In this document: positions 11,735 to 24,372 of the stretch, piece after piece
How positions within the stretch are numbered: position 1 is the first letter of the stretch
Layout: each line of letters begins with the position of its first letter
NCBI GenBank assembly: GCA_026724425.1
Contig: JAIUCV010000001.1
Span: 4,040,001-4,104,000, forward strand
From: Erythrophleum ivorense
Lineage: Eukaryota > Streptophyta > Magnoliopsida > Fabales > Fabaceae
DNA length: 64,000 nucleotides
Reading direction: 5' to 3'
Notes under the pieces: model-generated
What the model saw: only the letters and a program-made list of their open reading frames with translations
The model's database searches: none
What the model was told of the DNA's origin: nothing
Made by a program: the position numbers and the translations under genes

Positions 11735-11845
11735 CCTTTATTAGAGCACTAATAGTGAACCAAATCTCGATATTGAAGAGGATCAACCCTGTCATCTGGT
11801 ACATTCGCAGCCATTTGTTCTTTAGTCTTGCTTGGGTCATATCCC
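11735..11845 (-). pseudogene. TNPA-like exon remnant
   Basis: The - strand reads YDPSKTKEQMAANVPDDRVD followed by PLQYRDLVHY, then a stop where relatives carry tryptophan. This is the conserved P..V....W..LV.YW block of Ptta/En/Spm proteins. The stop is again a possible G-to-A change. Confidence 0.65.
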
Positions 11846-12057
11846 TTTTTTTTTTAAATCATGCTTCTATTGTCTCCATTTGTCACACATCTCTGACTTT
11901 AGCATATTTACCAAAATTTCTTCCTTGTCCTCATTTAACTTAGGAACAAATTCAAATCTTGTCTAAACAAGTGGGGCAAAGAGATGACAATTAATGTTTG
12001 GGTAAACAAAGTAAGAGCTACACATCACAATTAAAAAAAAAGCTATAATACCATAAT

Positions 12058-12191
12058 TGTTTTCAACATTGATTGTTTGTAGTCATCGGGCATATCTTTC
12101 CATGATTCATAATTAATTGGAGCACATTGATGCTTCCTAACCAAGCTACCAATGAATCGAGTTAAAGTTCTTCCTTCCTCACCATTGGGCG
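12058..12191 (-). pseudogene. TNPA-like exon remnant
   Basis: The - strand reads PNGEEGRTLTRFIGSLVRKH and then CAPINYESWKDMPDDYKQSM. Ptta/En/Spm proteins carry a similar G.LVR....P.NY.SW...P..YK block near the start of the conserved domain. Upstream (12192-12260) the likely continuation is in another frame (DMPKDEFIIVELDSL), so at least one frameshift is present. Confidence 0.68.
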
Positions 12192-12433
12192 GACAAGTGA
12201 ATCCAATTCAACAATAATAAACTCATCTTTTGGCATGTCCTATATATTTAGCATTCTTGTAGGACCCCTTGTATTAACATGACCTATTATAACATATTAC
12301 AAGTTATAATTTGTATTGAATAACATAGAACATAAAATAGTGTGTGATTCATACCTCCGTTGTTTTGGATATCCGCATTTTCTAGAATTTGATTTTCTAA
12401 TAGTCTTTGCTTCTTTAGATTTGCTTGTATGTC

Positions 12434-13839
12434 TGATGCTCACTAAAATATGACACCGCAAGTGTACGGGTCGCAGCCGTAGTACGTGATAAATCAAGGT
12501 CGTTCCCTCAGAGAATTAGCACAATTGGCGATTAGGCATTAGAGTTCTCATATTCACTTTAGTTAAACAATCAAATTGCAACTGGATTTATGAAAATTAC
12601 GTAAAGGCAAATAATAACCAATAGTTGTATTGAAAGTCTGCAATCAGAAACACCTTAGGAATTTTAATCCCCTTTTTATCAACTATCGATTATTTCTCTT
12701 TTAATTAAATAGCTTAATGTAATTACTAGAGTCAAGGTTGAAGTAGGTGCAATTGTCTTTCGATCCAATTGAACCCTTATATCCACTCACGCTTGATATC
12801 TCAAGGAGTGGTTAATAAATGATTAAATGCAAACTTTCTTTTGACTACCTAGGGCCCTTGAGGATATCTCTATCTCAAGTGCAAATTAGATTATATCTAA
12901 TCCTAAGTTGTTTAACCAATGGTCTATAAGAAATTTTCTTCCGTCAAAGGGTAATTACTCAATCCACAATCAAACTAAAGGAGGCCACCCAATATAATGA
13001 AATATATTTCAGATTAAACACTGTAATTTCCAATGAACTGCATAATCAACAAGGGAAAACAATCTCTACAGATTAAAGGTTCATAAAATCTCTAAGGATT
13101 ACAAAAGTTAGCCGCTCATGGCTTGAAATCCACAGACAAATTCAACAGACATATTAACTATCATCAACTAAAAGGAGAGATGGAGTAGAAACACCTAATC
13201 GGAAGGAAAATTGACAGAATTAACGAATCCCCGATCAAATTGAAGCGTCTCCACCACCCTTGATGCGTTTTCTTCTCTCTTAGTCGGCCAAAACTCCTCT
13301 GCATGCTGAATGAATGAAACCCTAGGCTTTCCTCGACTTTTCTAGCTTGCTAAATTAAATTGTGCGTTTCAGGGTCCGATCTCGCTATGGCGAGGAGTGC
13401 TTCTCGCTATAGTGAGATCTCATAAGTTCTCAGATTTCTGCTGTTCTCGCTACTGCTACGCTATGGCGAGTTTCTCCTTGAAATTTGTATGCTTCGCGAC
13501 TTCGCTGTGGCGAAGTACCTCACTCGCTATAGCGAAAGTGTGTTCTCGCCATAACGAGTTGAATCCTCGCTATAGCGAGAATGCTTGATCCACTTGTACT
13601 TTCTCACTTCTCAGCTTCCTTCTCTTTTCTCAATTCTTTCTTTCTTCTTTTATCTTTCCTGAAATTGAAATCAATCATAGAATGAGGCTCAAACTGCTAA
13701 AGATAATACAATAAAACACTCTCTTTATTTTGTGTGATTGAATTCATTTTTAACTCTATTAATCAAGAAGAAAGCACTTGCCTCCTTAATTTGATTTTAA
13801 ATATAATCTCGTTTTATATCACAAATTAGGGAGTTATCA
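12434..13839 (-). mobile_element. Solo LTR (gypsy-like), 1406 bp, inserted in the CACTA element
   Basis: Read on the - strand it begins TGATAACTCCC and ends GTGAGCATCA, so the ends are TGAT...ATCA. The flanks are ATGTC (12429-12433) and ATGTT (13840-13844), a 4-of-5 match to a 5-bp target duplication. Near its 3' end (- strand) is CCCGTACACTTGCGGTGTCA, a sequence common at the ends of plant gypsy LTRs. No protein-coding sequence was found. A cluster of CTCGCTATAGCGAG-like palindromes occupies 13381-13579. With no internal retrotransposon domain adjacent, a solo LTR left by LTR-LTR recombination is the best reading. The boundary is supported by the inverted ends but the target duplication is imperfect. 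Confidence 0.62.
13381..13579. repeat. Phased array of CTCGCTATAGCGAG palindromic words
   Basis: Fourteen-base near-palindromes start at 13381, 13403, 13457, 13501, 13523, 13545 and 13566, with a half-word at 13446. Most starts are separated by about 22 bp or multiples of 11. Variants include CTCGCTATGGCGAG, TTCGCTGTGGCGAA and CTCGCCATAACGAG. It lies inside the solo LTR. Confidence 0.8.
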
Positions 13840-14038
13840 ATGTTTTCTCCACTAGACCCTATACTCTCATATGCTAAAATTAAGATTTTCACTAATTTTA
13901 TTTATACCTTCTCCCCCATTGGTGTCTTCAGTAGTAAGAACAGGCTGGGTTTTAGATTAAGGCAAGATGCTTTCATTTGAGCAATCCAAATTCTCTACAT
14001 TATAAGTAGCATGATCTTGATGTTCTTCAATTTGTGGG

Positions 14039-14860
14039 TCAGTACGACGACCAATAGTCAAATGTGCTACCTTTATTATTCTCTAAAATAGTATGAGTTT
14101 TCCATCGTGAGACACCACATTCTGAACACACTTTATCTTTACTTTTGTCCTTCCAATACAACATACAATCATTAGGACAAGCATGGATTTTCTCATACCC
14201 TAAGCCTAATCCAAAAATTAACTTCTTTGTGTTATAATATGACTCTGGCAAAACATTCCCTTCTGATAATACATCTCTTAATAACTCCAATAACATCGAA
14301 AAAAACTTATCACTCCACCTATGAAGACACTTAATATGATAGAGATGTACAATAAATGATAGTTTAGTGTATTTTTCACAATTTAGGTAAAGCATTTGTT
14401 CAGCATCCTTAATTAATTGATGAAATTTGTCACAGCTATTCTCTTGTGTATATGGTTGTTCACAATGTTCATCCCTCATTTGTTCTAGATTTTCTTCATT
14501 GGCATCATTCATGTTTTCTCCACCTACTTGTTTAGGCATTCCAAAAATATCATGAAGTAACCCATGCATATCATTTACTAGCTCTATTGGTCCTATACTT
14601 GTACTTGTAGATGCTTCATATGTCTCTCCATGAAAAATCCATTTTTTATACCCTTTAAGAAACCCTTGATGTGGATTAATTAGGTGCTCATAAACATTTG
14701 ATCGAGGGTAACGATGAAGATTGACACAAACAACACAAAGACACAAGATTTTTCCATTTATTGCTGACTTTTGAAATGCGAAGTCCAAAAATTCAAGTAC
14801 ACCTTTAATGTAAGCCTCACTTCTTTTAATGGGATCACTAATCCACCTTCTATGATCCAT
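14039..14860 (-). pseudogene. CACTA TNPD-like transposase, N-terminal part only
   Basis: A 273-residue ORF opens with MDHRRWISDPIKRSEAYIKG, the start of the transposase-associated domain, including the cysteine cluster ILCLCVVCVN at about residues 38-47. The tnp2-type N-terminal region is seen later: EKIHACPNDCMLYWKDKSKD followed by KVCSECGVSRWK at about residues 224-255. Full TNPD proteins run several hundred residues further and contain the DDE-type catalytic core. Here the frame ends and no core follows before the solo LTR at 13839, so the catalytic part is missing. In active elements TNPD acts at the termini to cut the transposon; this copy cannot. The start is at the expected ATG of the domain. 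Confidence 0.85.
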
Positions 14861-17800
14861 TGACTAAAACTACAAACATGCAAGATTAACATAAGATTCA
14901 TAGTTAAATCATGTCAATGCACCAATATCATTGTCATATTATCATCAAATGGTTTCATGATCAATTACATTTTTGTTATATATCTTTATCATTAATAATC
15001 ATCTTCTACAACACTACTTTTATCATTTTACCAAGAAACATGTTAAAACTCACCAAAAGCAGTTATTCATGCACAAAGTTTACCAACTGCTAGCTTGACA
15101 TGCAATCCCTAAAAATAAACAAGAAAAATGCACATCATCACTACTCATTACATAAGCAAATTACTTTGTACGTTAATACTGAGTTGGTGTCAACAATTTG
15201 ACACTTCTATCATTTTGGTAGAAAGAAAGTAATACTTCATTAAATCCACATCTACCTAACACTTGTTTTGTATTGATACATAGTAATACATATATATATA
15301 TATATATATGCTTGTACTTTGGATTTAGAAAAATCATGGTAAAATTAAGGAATCATTTAAATGTAGTTTTTAATGTCAAAAAAATAATGTAGAATAAAAA
15401 TTTTTTAATTAAAAATATAATAATTACAAAAAAAAAAAACCTTACCTGATTCACAATGATCTTTTTTTTTTCTCTTAACTCTCAATGTGAATCTTTTTTT
15501 TTTCTTTGAAGACTTTTTAAGATTTTACCTTAACTTTTTATTTATAGATCTTTTAAATAAAGTCTAAATAAAATTGAATTCTTATCTAACTAAAAAGATA
15601 TATCTAACTAATAAAATATAGCTCTCTATTTTAAAAATTAAAATATTATTTGTTAAATAATTAATTATCTCAATTCCTTTTGAAATAATAATCAATTATT
15701 CTAATAAGTAATTATTTAATATGTTAATATAAATTTTAAAATATTCAATTGAACTATGATTTATTCTATCACAAATAAATCTAACAAAACATAATACAAA
15801 AAGTTTTCATTTCTTATCACCTACCTTCTCTGTGGCATGCTCATCATCACAATTTTTTTATATTATTATAAAAAGCTGCCATCAAATGAATAATTTCAAT
15901 CAATGGGCGATAAGTGTACATCTTCTTTATCTTTAACTTTAAGAACATGGTATTGAATTTCCTAAAATAAAAGAAACCGTTGATCAAATGTGATGCAAGA
16001 ACTTATTTGAAGAAATTGGTGCCTACGATGGAATAGTGAAATTTTGGGAGAGAATGTTACGTTGTTTAATTTAAAAAGATAAATGTAGACTAATTTGTTA
16101 TAGTATATAGAAGCAAAATTACCAAGGTTTTTGAGTTGTCATATTATATTGGTACATGGCCCTTTCCTTTCAAGTTTCAACATTTGATAGCCATTTTGAT
16201 GCTCTTAGAAGTAATTAATGCTACTGCAGTGTCTAATATTGTTTAAGACCCTAAGTTCAAATGGTAAATCTACTGATCTGTTTCATTACATTCCATTCAA
16301 AATCAAACAAAAACTTATCTTTTTTGCTAATATGAATAACCATGCTATTGGACTTTGTCACATAATGTATTGAAAACACTAAAACCAAGGAATTATGCAA
16401 CAATAAGAAAGTAGTTTAATGACATTGTTCGGTGATGTGAAAATAAGTATTTGAATTAGGGATGAATATGTAAATAACGACTTTGGTATTATTTCAAAAT
16501 TTACAAGAAAGACAACTGGGGCCAGGTAAGTGTTAAGAGAAATAACACAGGCCCATACTAAACTCTAAAGAGCTGTAGCATCCCTTAAACTTCAAATGAA
16601 GGATAAAAGGCTCCACTAATCCAGAGAAAGTGAAGGAAAAAAATAATAATAATTGAAAACAAATACTAAAGCTTTCTAATTATTCACGTCTCCTTCCCGC
16701 AATGAAACCAGAAACACCTATTCCACCCCAGATGAACATTTGATTACAAAAATGGAATGATATAAATATCAAATTCAACAATCTAGTACTTTATACCACA
16801 ATAATCGCAACATAACCGATCAGCAAAACTATGAATTCTCCATAAACCTAAACAACTAAATATGCAACACTATGAATATAAACATCCAAATCCAAACCTA
16901 TAGACGTTAAAACTAAGTTCTCTATAAAACAACTTAGGAAAATCTTTGAAGTTTAATTTTCTCTTGCAGTTAAGAATTTTGTTACAGTTTTTATCATCTC
17001 GATCAAATTTTTCAGTGCTTGAAAAAAGGCTTTCAACATACTTACTGCATCACCTACAACAATCCATACTACTACAAAGATACAGGGGAGCCTATTATGA
17101 CATCATTAATCTAGGGTCATCAGAATTGTGTTAATCATTGAAGTTCAACATGCAAAGGAGATTAGACAGGATAGAAACTAATCCAAACCTATTGTCAATA
17201 CTTAGATTAAGCCGTTGTCTTGAAAGCTGTCATCAATGAATTCAAAAGTTCAACCTCATTCATCATCATGATAGAAACAATGCTAAAGATAAAGGAATAT
17301 CTAAGGGAAAATAATGGAGGAAGTGGCTGCTATTTACACAAACCGAATTGAAAATGATAATTTTACCTTGGATATATATGAATTTGGTGGTAGGCATATT
17401 GGAATTCCACATTGAGTACAAAGGACGTTGGGAAGTGCGAAACAGGGTGACCATGATTAATTGGAAGAATTAGTGTAATTCCAAGGATCAATGACTAATA
17501 TAGTGATGTTGGTAGTACAAAAGTATGAAAAAAGAGTCAAGAAAACGAGGAAGCTGTTGGTGGCAATGGGTCTGAGGCACAGCTCCCATTTGACAAGGTT
17601 TCGTTGTTAGCTCCGAGGCTCAAGCACAAGATTATTGCAAAAAAATGTAAGCTTCTGAACTACAATTCAAATGATATATATTAAAACCTATGTTGCAGCC
17701 ATTTTTTTCATCAAGGTTCCTGGAGTTGTGATCAAGAATAATATATCTTTTTTCCTTGTGGAGTTATCAATTACAGTCTTGCAATTAGCTATTACAAGTT

Positions 17801-18893
17801 TAAAAGAAGCTAATCAAAGACTTGAACGAATAAATCCAAGCTGACCAAGCTAAGACAAATCATACCTTGAGAAAAGTTTACTCAAAAATGATTTCACAAG
17901 GTTTTAAAATTAAACCTTGCCAAAGAATCAAATCAAACACATAAGTATACTCTAATGTTTTAACTACCATTGTCCGAAAAACACAAATTTTCTCTTCTAG
18001 CACATCATAAGTGACCTCACTTGAAGCAAATATGCCTGGTATTGAGTAACTAGAATCTGAAGGGGGTGGAAACAACTCAAAACACAAGACATTAACCTAT
18101 GGGGCTACTTCTGGTGCTAGATTGTAAAATAGGAATCTCTTCATTCTTCTTATAAATAGCACACATCCAGAGTATTAACCTACAATGGTGCCTGAAAATT
18201 GTTTTTTTTGGGTAATTTTTGTATATTTTAGAAAGAAAATTTATATTTATATAATATATTGTTGATCTTATATATTTCTATTGGCTTAAGTCATCCAATG
18301 AAGTCGATTAAATTTTGTAAACCCCATAAACCAAACCAAAATGCCTTCAAACAGAACAAAACCCAACCATTTAAACCCAGCTATCAAATAAATGACATGA
18401 AAACAACTTGAAAAGATCATTTTTAGGAAGCAAAATAGAGATTTGTAAATCATACTAGTGACAAGAGAAGCGAAAAGAACACTATCAGCTTCCAAAATTC
18501 TAAAAGGTTGAGTAGAGATTTGGAATTTCGATGAACGCTACTTTACCTTCTCCTCCTTGTGTGCTTGCCATAATGGCCCCTTCTCCACCTCTGCGCACAA
18601 TATCCGTAGACGAGAAAAATTTTGAGATACCCTTAAATTTTCAACGCCATCTAGAGGGAACGTAGGTGGGAGTGAAATTTTGAGCTTTTTTACCCACACT
18701 ATGTATGATGCACATGTAAAATTAGATTATTTTTAATCCAAAATTTTACCCATACTTTCTAGCCATAGGTAAAAATAATTTTATCTATACTTACAGCTAT
18801 TTAGATTGTTTGTAGCTATAGCTTATTTTTACCTACAATATTTTTGTCTGTCACTAAAAACAACTGTGGGTATGTGGCAATTTTTTTGTAGTG
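14861..18893 (-). other. Presumed 5' region of the CACTA element, non-coding
   Basis: No coding sequence that I can support. It includes a (TA)n run (about 15291-15309), poly-A and pyrimidine-rich stretches (15430-15510), and the CACTA-type terminus at 18881-18893. The several short ORFs here show no recognisable domain. Confidence 0.4.
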
Positions 18894-21800
18894 ATTTGAT
18901 CTTTGAATTTCCTCGCACCAAGGTGTATGATTTTGTTGCTTCCAAATGTATAGTTATAACGCGGAGGAATTTATGCACACAGATTTAGCCAGTCCTTTTC
19001 CAGTAGATTAGATTAATGAGGAGTAATCACGTGTGTGTGTGTTAATTATAGACTAGGTCCATTAAAAGAAATTAATTGAAATATGCACGTAACTGTTTTA
19101 CATTTACACATTGCCAAAAAGTGATAAATTACGTGTATATATAACATGTATATAACAATGATTATTTATGTGATTACGTGTCACTGGTGTTCCTATATAT
19201 GTTCATACTTAATATTTAACATATTTATATGGTTAATTCTATATTTTGCTTTCACTCTTTGGCCACACTTGTATGTATATATATATGTAGTATTTTTTCT
19301 CGGTTAAAAAGCATATTAACTTTATGTCTATTTCATTCTTTAAGCCCTACTTTTTATAATTGAACTTCTACTTTGTTATTGGACATCCACATTTGTAGGA
19401 GATGTTGACAAATATCAAAATTTTGTATAATAAGTAGAAATGTTATTGTATAGGTGCTCTGTATATAATTCAATACTTCAAAAGACATATGTGATAAATG
19501 CAATTTTCTAAAATTAAGGTTGTAACAGGGCGGCTGGTTCTTCAGTCGATCAATTCATTATAGATAGGGATGGCATATTCAATTAGTTTAGTGATGAGAG
19601 TATAAATAAAGAAATCGGTGTAAATTTTCACTAAGCTTTAATAGGCAATTTGATATATACACTTTTTCTAAAATATAAATATAACGACAACGAATGATCA
19701 AACGTCCTAAGAGGCTTTGCTTTTGCAATTCAAAACCCATGAAATTATATTACATCTAAAAAGTTTAAGGACGTAAATTTTAGTACGTTCACGAGCTATT
19801 GTTTAGTTCCTTGTAAATCTAAAACTTATTCTCTTTTTAATATTAATTAATTATTTCTTAATGCTGTATTTTTCTCTTTTGTAATCCGTGAATCCTCCCA
19901 TGTTTATATCTGAAGTAGTTGCCAAAATTTCACAAATGAGATGGCTCATGATTGTGTTTGCAACGTCTCAAGTCCAAAATAGCATTAGACGTTGAATAAG
20001 CCAACTAAGATAGGCTAAGGCCAATCCGATTAATAAAAACATAAAAAAAGAAATAACTATATTATATTTGAGTAAACGCATCAACCCATTTGTCTCCTGA
20101 ATAATGCAATGCACTACAATGTCACTACGATCTTTATATAAACATAAGATAAAACATATTTCTAATCATCACTATGAATTTAATGGGTTAAACAATGTTT
20201 TATACAATGGCCATATTAATTCAGATAATCCATATTAAATTCCAAGAAATCTCAACCCGATGGATCACATGGGATTTGTCTGGGGTAGGGTTTAGTTTGT
20301 GTAAATTTCAATAATTGATATATATGACTTAATTAATTTTCATTTTAGCGTTTAAATTTATTTATTTGTTTAAATCTATTTTTTAACTTCTTTTTAATTC
20401 AATTCAATCCCTTAGTTTTTAATTTGTCCTATTTTATCATTTTCGCCCAAACACTTAAATCGCTTTTGTTGTGCCTACATATATGCCATCCGAAATGAAC
20501 AAATGATATTGTTAATGTGTTCATTTATCTTTAAAATTATCCCTTAACTTTTTTTTTTCAGTGTTTTAAAATTTATCCCTTAACTTGTATTAATATTCAA
20601 GAATTGGTCCAATAATATGCAAATACCATCTGTCAAATAATATGAAACTCTTACCGTGCGAATGAAAGTAAATCAAAACCAATGAAAAAAAAAAAACCAA
20701 AAAGCCTTCTAGTTAATTTTTACCTGTATATAAGGATTGCTAGGTACGCATGTGAAAAATCCAATAAAGTCCAATATCTCTTGCATGTTCTTTAACTTTT
20801 AATCCATTTCTTTTATCTAACTTAGAAACTGATTATTAGTTTTTTTTTTCTTTGTTTGGGTAGATTTATGCTTTTTGCTTATTATTAATGGGGAAAACTA
20901 GAAAGGGGATTCATGAAAAGGACATACTCAGAGTAAAATGAAATCGTGTGTGAACATAATATGCTCAATAGTCTATCTGTCGTTGCATAACTTTTGATCT
21001 GCCTGGTAGTCATATTTTTTGTTTTTGTTGAAAGTATAGTGAGTTAATTTTAAGTACTCCCTTGTAGCCATGATGAAATACTGTTTTTGGTATGTTTATG
21101 GTTTATTTTCATTGGTTTTAATGCTACAAATTGTTAACAACATTTTGGAACGTGTCTGGTTTTAATTACGTCACTGTAAATAGGATGGAGTACTCTTTCA
21201 TTGGTTTATTTATTATTATTATTTTCATTAGAATAATAATAATTTTATATATGCATTGGAAAAATTATAAATTTTATGTCATATTAGACCAATCTTAAAC
21301 ACTAATACAAGTTAATGGACCATTTTAAAGGTGGATGAGAACTCTAACAACATTTGTTCACCTTTGATGTCATGTAGGCATTATTAAGGGAGTTTCTTAT
21401 GGGTTTTAACGAAGATGATGGAATAGGATGAACGTGACACAAATTAGAAGGTAAATAATTAAATTGAACCAATAAGTTGAAAAATCAAATAATAAATAAA
21501 TAAATAAGTGAGAGAAAAATACTAATATTTAAGCTTTAACATATATATATATAATCCAATTTTTCTTCTATATTTTCGTTTGCTATATTTATAAAAAGGG
21601 TACTCAAATTCCAATAATTTGTGTTATATTAGTATTTATTAATAAATACATATATTATACTTTTTTGGGGGAAAAGTCTACATGTGGATAGTAAGAGGTG
21701 TGAATAATTAGCAAGAGTTATTTAAATTTTTGCTCTGTGATGTGAAAAAAAAAAAAATTACAAGTTCTAATCAGAGCTTCTTTAAGTATTCTGGGACATA

Positions 21801-22799
21801 ATTGCAAATGAATTTTAAAGAATCTAATAAAATAAGATTATGAGCATTTGAATTTCATGTCCAATATATATCAAATGCAACCGATGAAATTTTGGCATGC
21901 TAATAAAGATTACTTTAACAAAAAGAAAAAAAAAATCCCACTGTCTCCAATCATTTGTTAATAATTATTTAAAATTAGAAGTTAATGAAAATAATTCGCT
22001 CAATTAGTCTTTCAGATTTTTTTTTTGCATTTTCAGTTTTGATAATTAATTAAGTTTAACATACATGATTAAAAAACTTATTTCATTCAAAATTATTTAA
22101 CAAATTTAGAAAATATAAATATTCATAATCATGATTTCGAAAGAAACTACACAAATTATTTGCTAAGACTTAAAGGAAATAATATCAATATATCAATATA
22201 TATATATATATATATATTTCAAATAAATTTATACCTTTGTTTTGGATAACTAGGAAAGATCATAACGCCCTCTGTTGACATATTGCTGTTAATTTCAACA
22301 TGCAATATTTGGAATATTCAAATTGCAATGCAGGTCATCATAACAAGTATTGACTAATGATATTATCAGGGAAACTCCAGAATGATGATCTTTTCTGACA
22401 GCAATTGGCACCACCCTCGACCACGGATCTTACAGTTTGAAAATTATGTTCAAATCCTTTGACTTTTTGAATATTATACTTTGCGCTCACACCATGACAA
22501 TTAGATCCGTGTGATCAATGTTAGAAAAGTAAGTTTGTAAAGGGATCAGAAAATTAAATTACAACAGAGTTGTTAAAAAATTGTGCTGTAACAGAGTAAA
22601 TAAATACAGCAGAAGAAAGCTTTGAAATGTTTGCTAAACACATTAATGACCCATTCCTTAATGACCTCCATACAGAGCAAAAACACCCAGAACGCGAAAG
22701 GCTCGGCAGCCAATGAAATTTAAAAAGACTATGGTGAAAACCCTAGGAGTTCCGGCGAAAGCACGAGAAATAAACAAAATGTACGATCAGAAGAAAGAG
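18894..22799. other. AT-rich intergenic spacer
   Basis: No gene or bounded transposon was recognised. It contains TA-rich microsatellites (for example about 22195-22216), ATTATTATT runs near 21210 and homopolymers. Downstream of the orphan exon at 22800-23007 (in - strand terms) no further exon of that gene could be found. Confidence 0.5.
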
Positions 22800-23007
22800 T
22801 TACAACTGATTCTATACCACCGCCGAAGTCACTGTCTAAGCTGTCATCGGTATCCCCAGCCTCAGCTGCGTCTTCAAAGAACTGCAGAACTCCCCGGTTC
22901 CTCGTCCTGCGGCCACCACCAGACTTGTCATCCCCAGCGCCTCGCTTCCTCTTGCCGGAGGAATCTTTTCCGGCAACTTCCTTGCCCTTGATCGTCATTT
23001 CCGACAA
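22800..23007 (-). pseudogene. Orphan first exon resembling RDM3/KTF1 (SPT5-like)
   Basis: From an ATG at 23007 the - strand encodes MSEMTIKGKEVAGKDSSGKR, then a basic patch, KSGGGRRTRNRG, VLQFFEDAA and an acidic tail with DSLDSDF. This combination resembles the N-terminus of plant RDM3/KTF1 (SPT5L), a KOW-domain factor that works with Pol V in RNA-directed DNA methylation. Coding appears to end at a GT donor near GGTG|GTATAG (about 22812-22820). After that I see no matching downstream exon in the next 8 kb. The surrounding DNA is GC-richer than its neighbours and has a G-box upstream, so it looks like a gene 5' end cut off from its body or a captured fragment. The family call is from memory and could be wrong. 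Confidence 0.45.
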
Positions 23008-23112
23008 GAATGTAGAACGCCAAACGCATGCAGATTGTCAGAGACGAGAAAGGCAGAGAGCAGAGTGACAAGCGAAAGTTGAAGCAAAATGAAATGAAAT
23101 TGTGTGAAAAAA

Positions 23113-23118
23113 TGGCCG
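23113..23118. promoter_or_regulatory. G-box (CACGTG) upstream of the orphan exon
   Basis: GCCACGTGGC, a palindromic G-box core of the type bound by plant bZIP and bHLH factors, lies about 105 bp upstream of the ATG of the orphan exon. It is the only strong regulatory word there; function is inferred. Confidence 0.4.
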
Positions 23119-23130
23119 GTGCCACGTGGC

Positions 23131-24372
23131 AGGGTACGTTTGTCGTGGGAACTGAGCATGTCTATTTACAAAATTGTCCCTAGCTCGGTTCGTACGTAGT
23201 AGTGTTACATGGACCAGCCATACACATATTGGGCCGGATCAGGCCGTTCAATGAACAGGTCATTTTTGACATAATCGTGTCCATCCATATGGGCCCAAGC
23301 GCCAATTTTTAGAAACTAAATTTTAATAATTCTTTTATTTGTTATCATATAAATTGTAATTCGTACATTTTATTAATAATTTTAGTTTAACGGTTAACTG
23401 GTCATGACAATTATCCAATATAATTTTTTTGCTTATTTTTAATACAATGAATTCCCTCAATTTGATACATTATGCTGCATTTCTTTTCTCATATTAGTCC
23501 AAAAAAGTATAGTGAATTATTAACTATTATTCTATATTTAATTTATTTTATATTTAATTATATTAGAATTGAAAATTTTTTATACGAACAAAAAGAAATG
23601 ATACTAAGGAGTAGTACAGTTTCTTATATTTGTAACTTTTTTAAATTAAAATATGACTAATATATAATTATCTAATAAAGAGATGATAAGTATATAATTT
23701 AATTAGAGAATTATATATTTATTGTTTTTAATTAAAAATATGATAATAAAAATATATAATATTATATAAAAGTTTCTTTTTAAAATTAATCCCTTTGTCC
23801 ATATCGTTTGCTAAATGCAAGGGTTCCGCAAAACTTCATTGGGCCTTCTCTATTTTAGGATATTTTTCGTCTTTTTTAATAACGGGCCATCTAATGGTGC
23901 ACCTTCATATAACTATATTACCATTTTTTTATTTGATTCAATTTAATTTCAACTTTTTTATTTTAAAGATAACTCTAATACTATTAAATCTCAGCTCTTT
24001 ATTAAAAAATACAGAATACTATTTGATGGAATAGTGATTACCTTATAAAATTAAAATCTATAAAAAAAAAAAAAAGAGAGAAGCTTTGGATTTTTAAATT
24101 TACACAAAATTGTTCGCCCTTTTCATGCCTCATTCAAAATTTTAAATTTTTGTGAGACAGGTTATCTTTCCAAATTTTATTCAATCTCAACAAAATTCTT
24201 TTTCATTGTTTAAAAATGACCTTAATAAAAATTAAAATTCAAATGCATCAAATAGCAGCTAAGTGAGCTAATAGATTGGGTCATTTTTTAAGAACCAAAT
24301 AAAATTTTACTCATTTAAATTTTGATTATTCAAAAGAATTGTATTGAACTATATTCATACAAAAGTCAATAA
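23131..24372. other. AT-rich spacer
   Basis: No gene recognised. Two short ORFs (23472-23660 and 23795-24034) are rich in Ile, Phe, Tyr and Leu, as expected of AT-rich random sequence, and have no domain. Confidence 0.5.

Larger units (their letters stand above)
9345..18893 (-). mobile_element. Decayed CACTA (En/Spm) DNA transposon, 3' end lost
   Basis: On the - strand the order is: a CACTA-type terminus (complement of TTTTTTTGTAGTG at 18881-18893, reading CACTACAAAAAAATTGCC), a TNPD-like ORF (14860-14039), and TNPA-like exon remnants at about 12190-12058, 11845-11735, 11612-11540, 9862-9785 and 9549-9345. This matches the TNPD-then-TNPA order of plant CACTA elements. The other terminus was not found; the coding runs out at the junction with the Athila 3' region, so the element is truncated there. 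A solo LTR is inserted at 12434-13839. The subterminal DNA at 18690-18880 has repeated GGTAAAAAT/ATTTTTACC-like words. Most of 15.1-18.6 kb shows no coding, so assigning all of it to this element is inference. Confidence 0.68.

Noticed and set aside
12451..13839. Solo LTR starting at TGACACCGC (12451)
   Set aside because: The 5-bp flanks would be AAATA and ATGTT, which do not match; starting at 12434 gives TGAT...ATCA ends and a 4-of-5 flank match.
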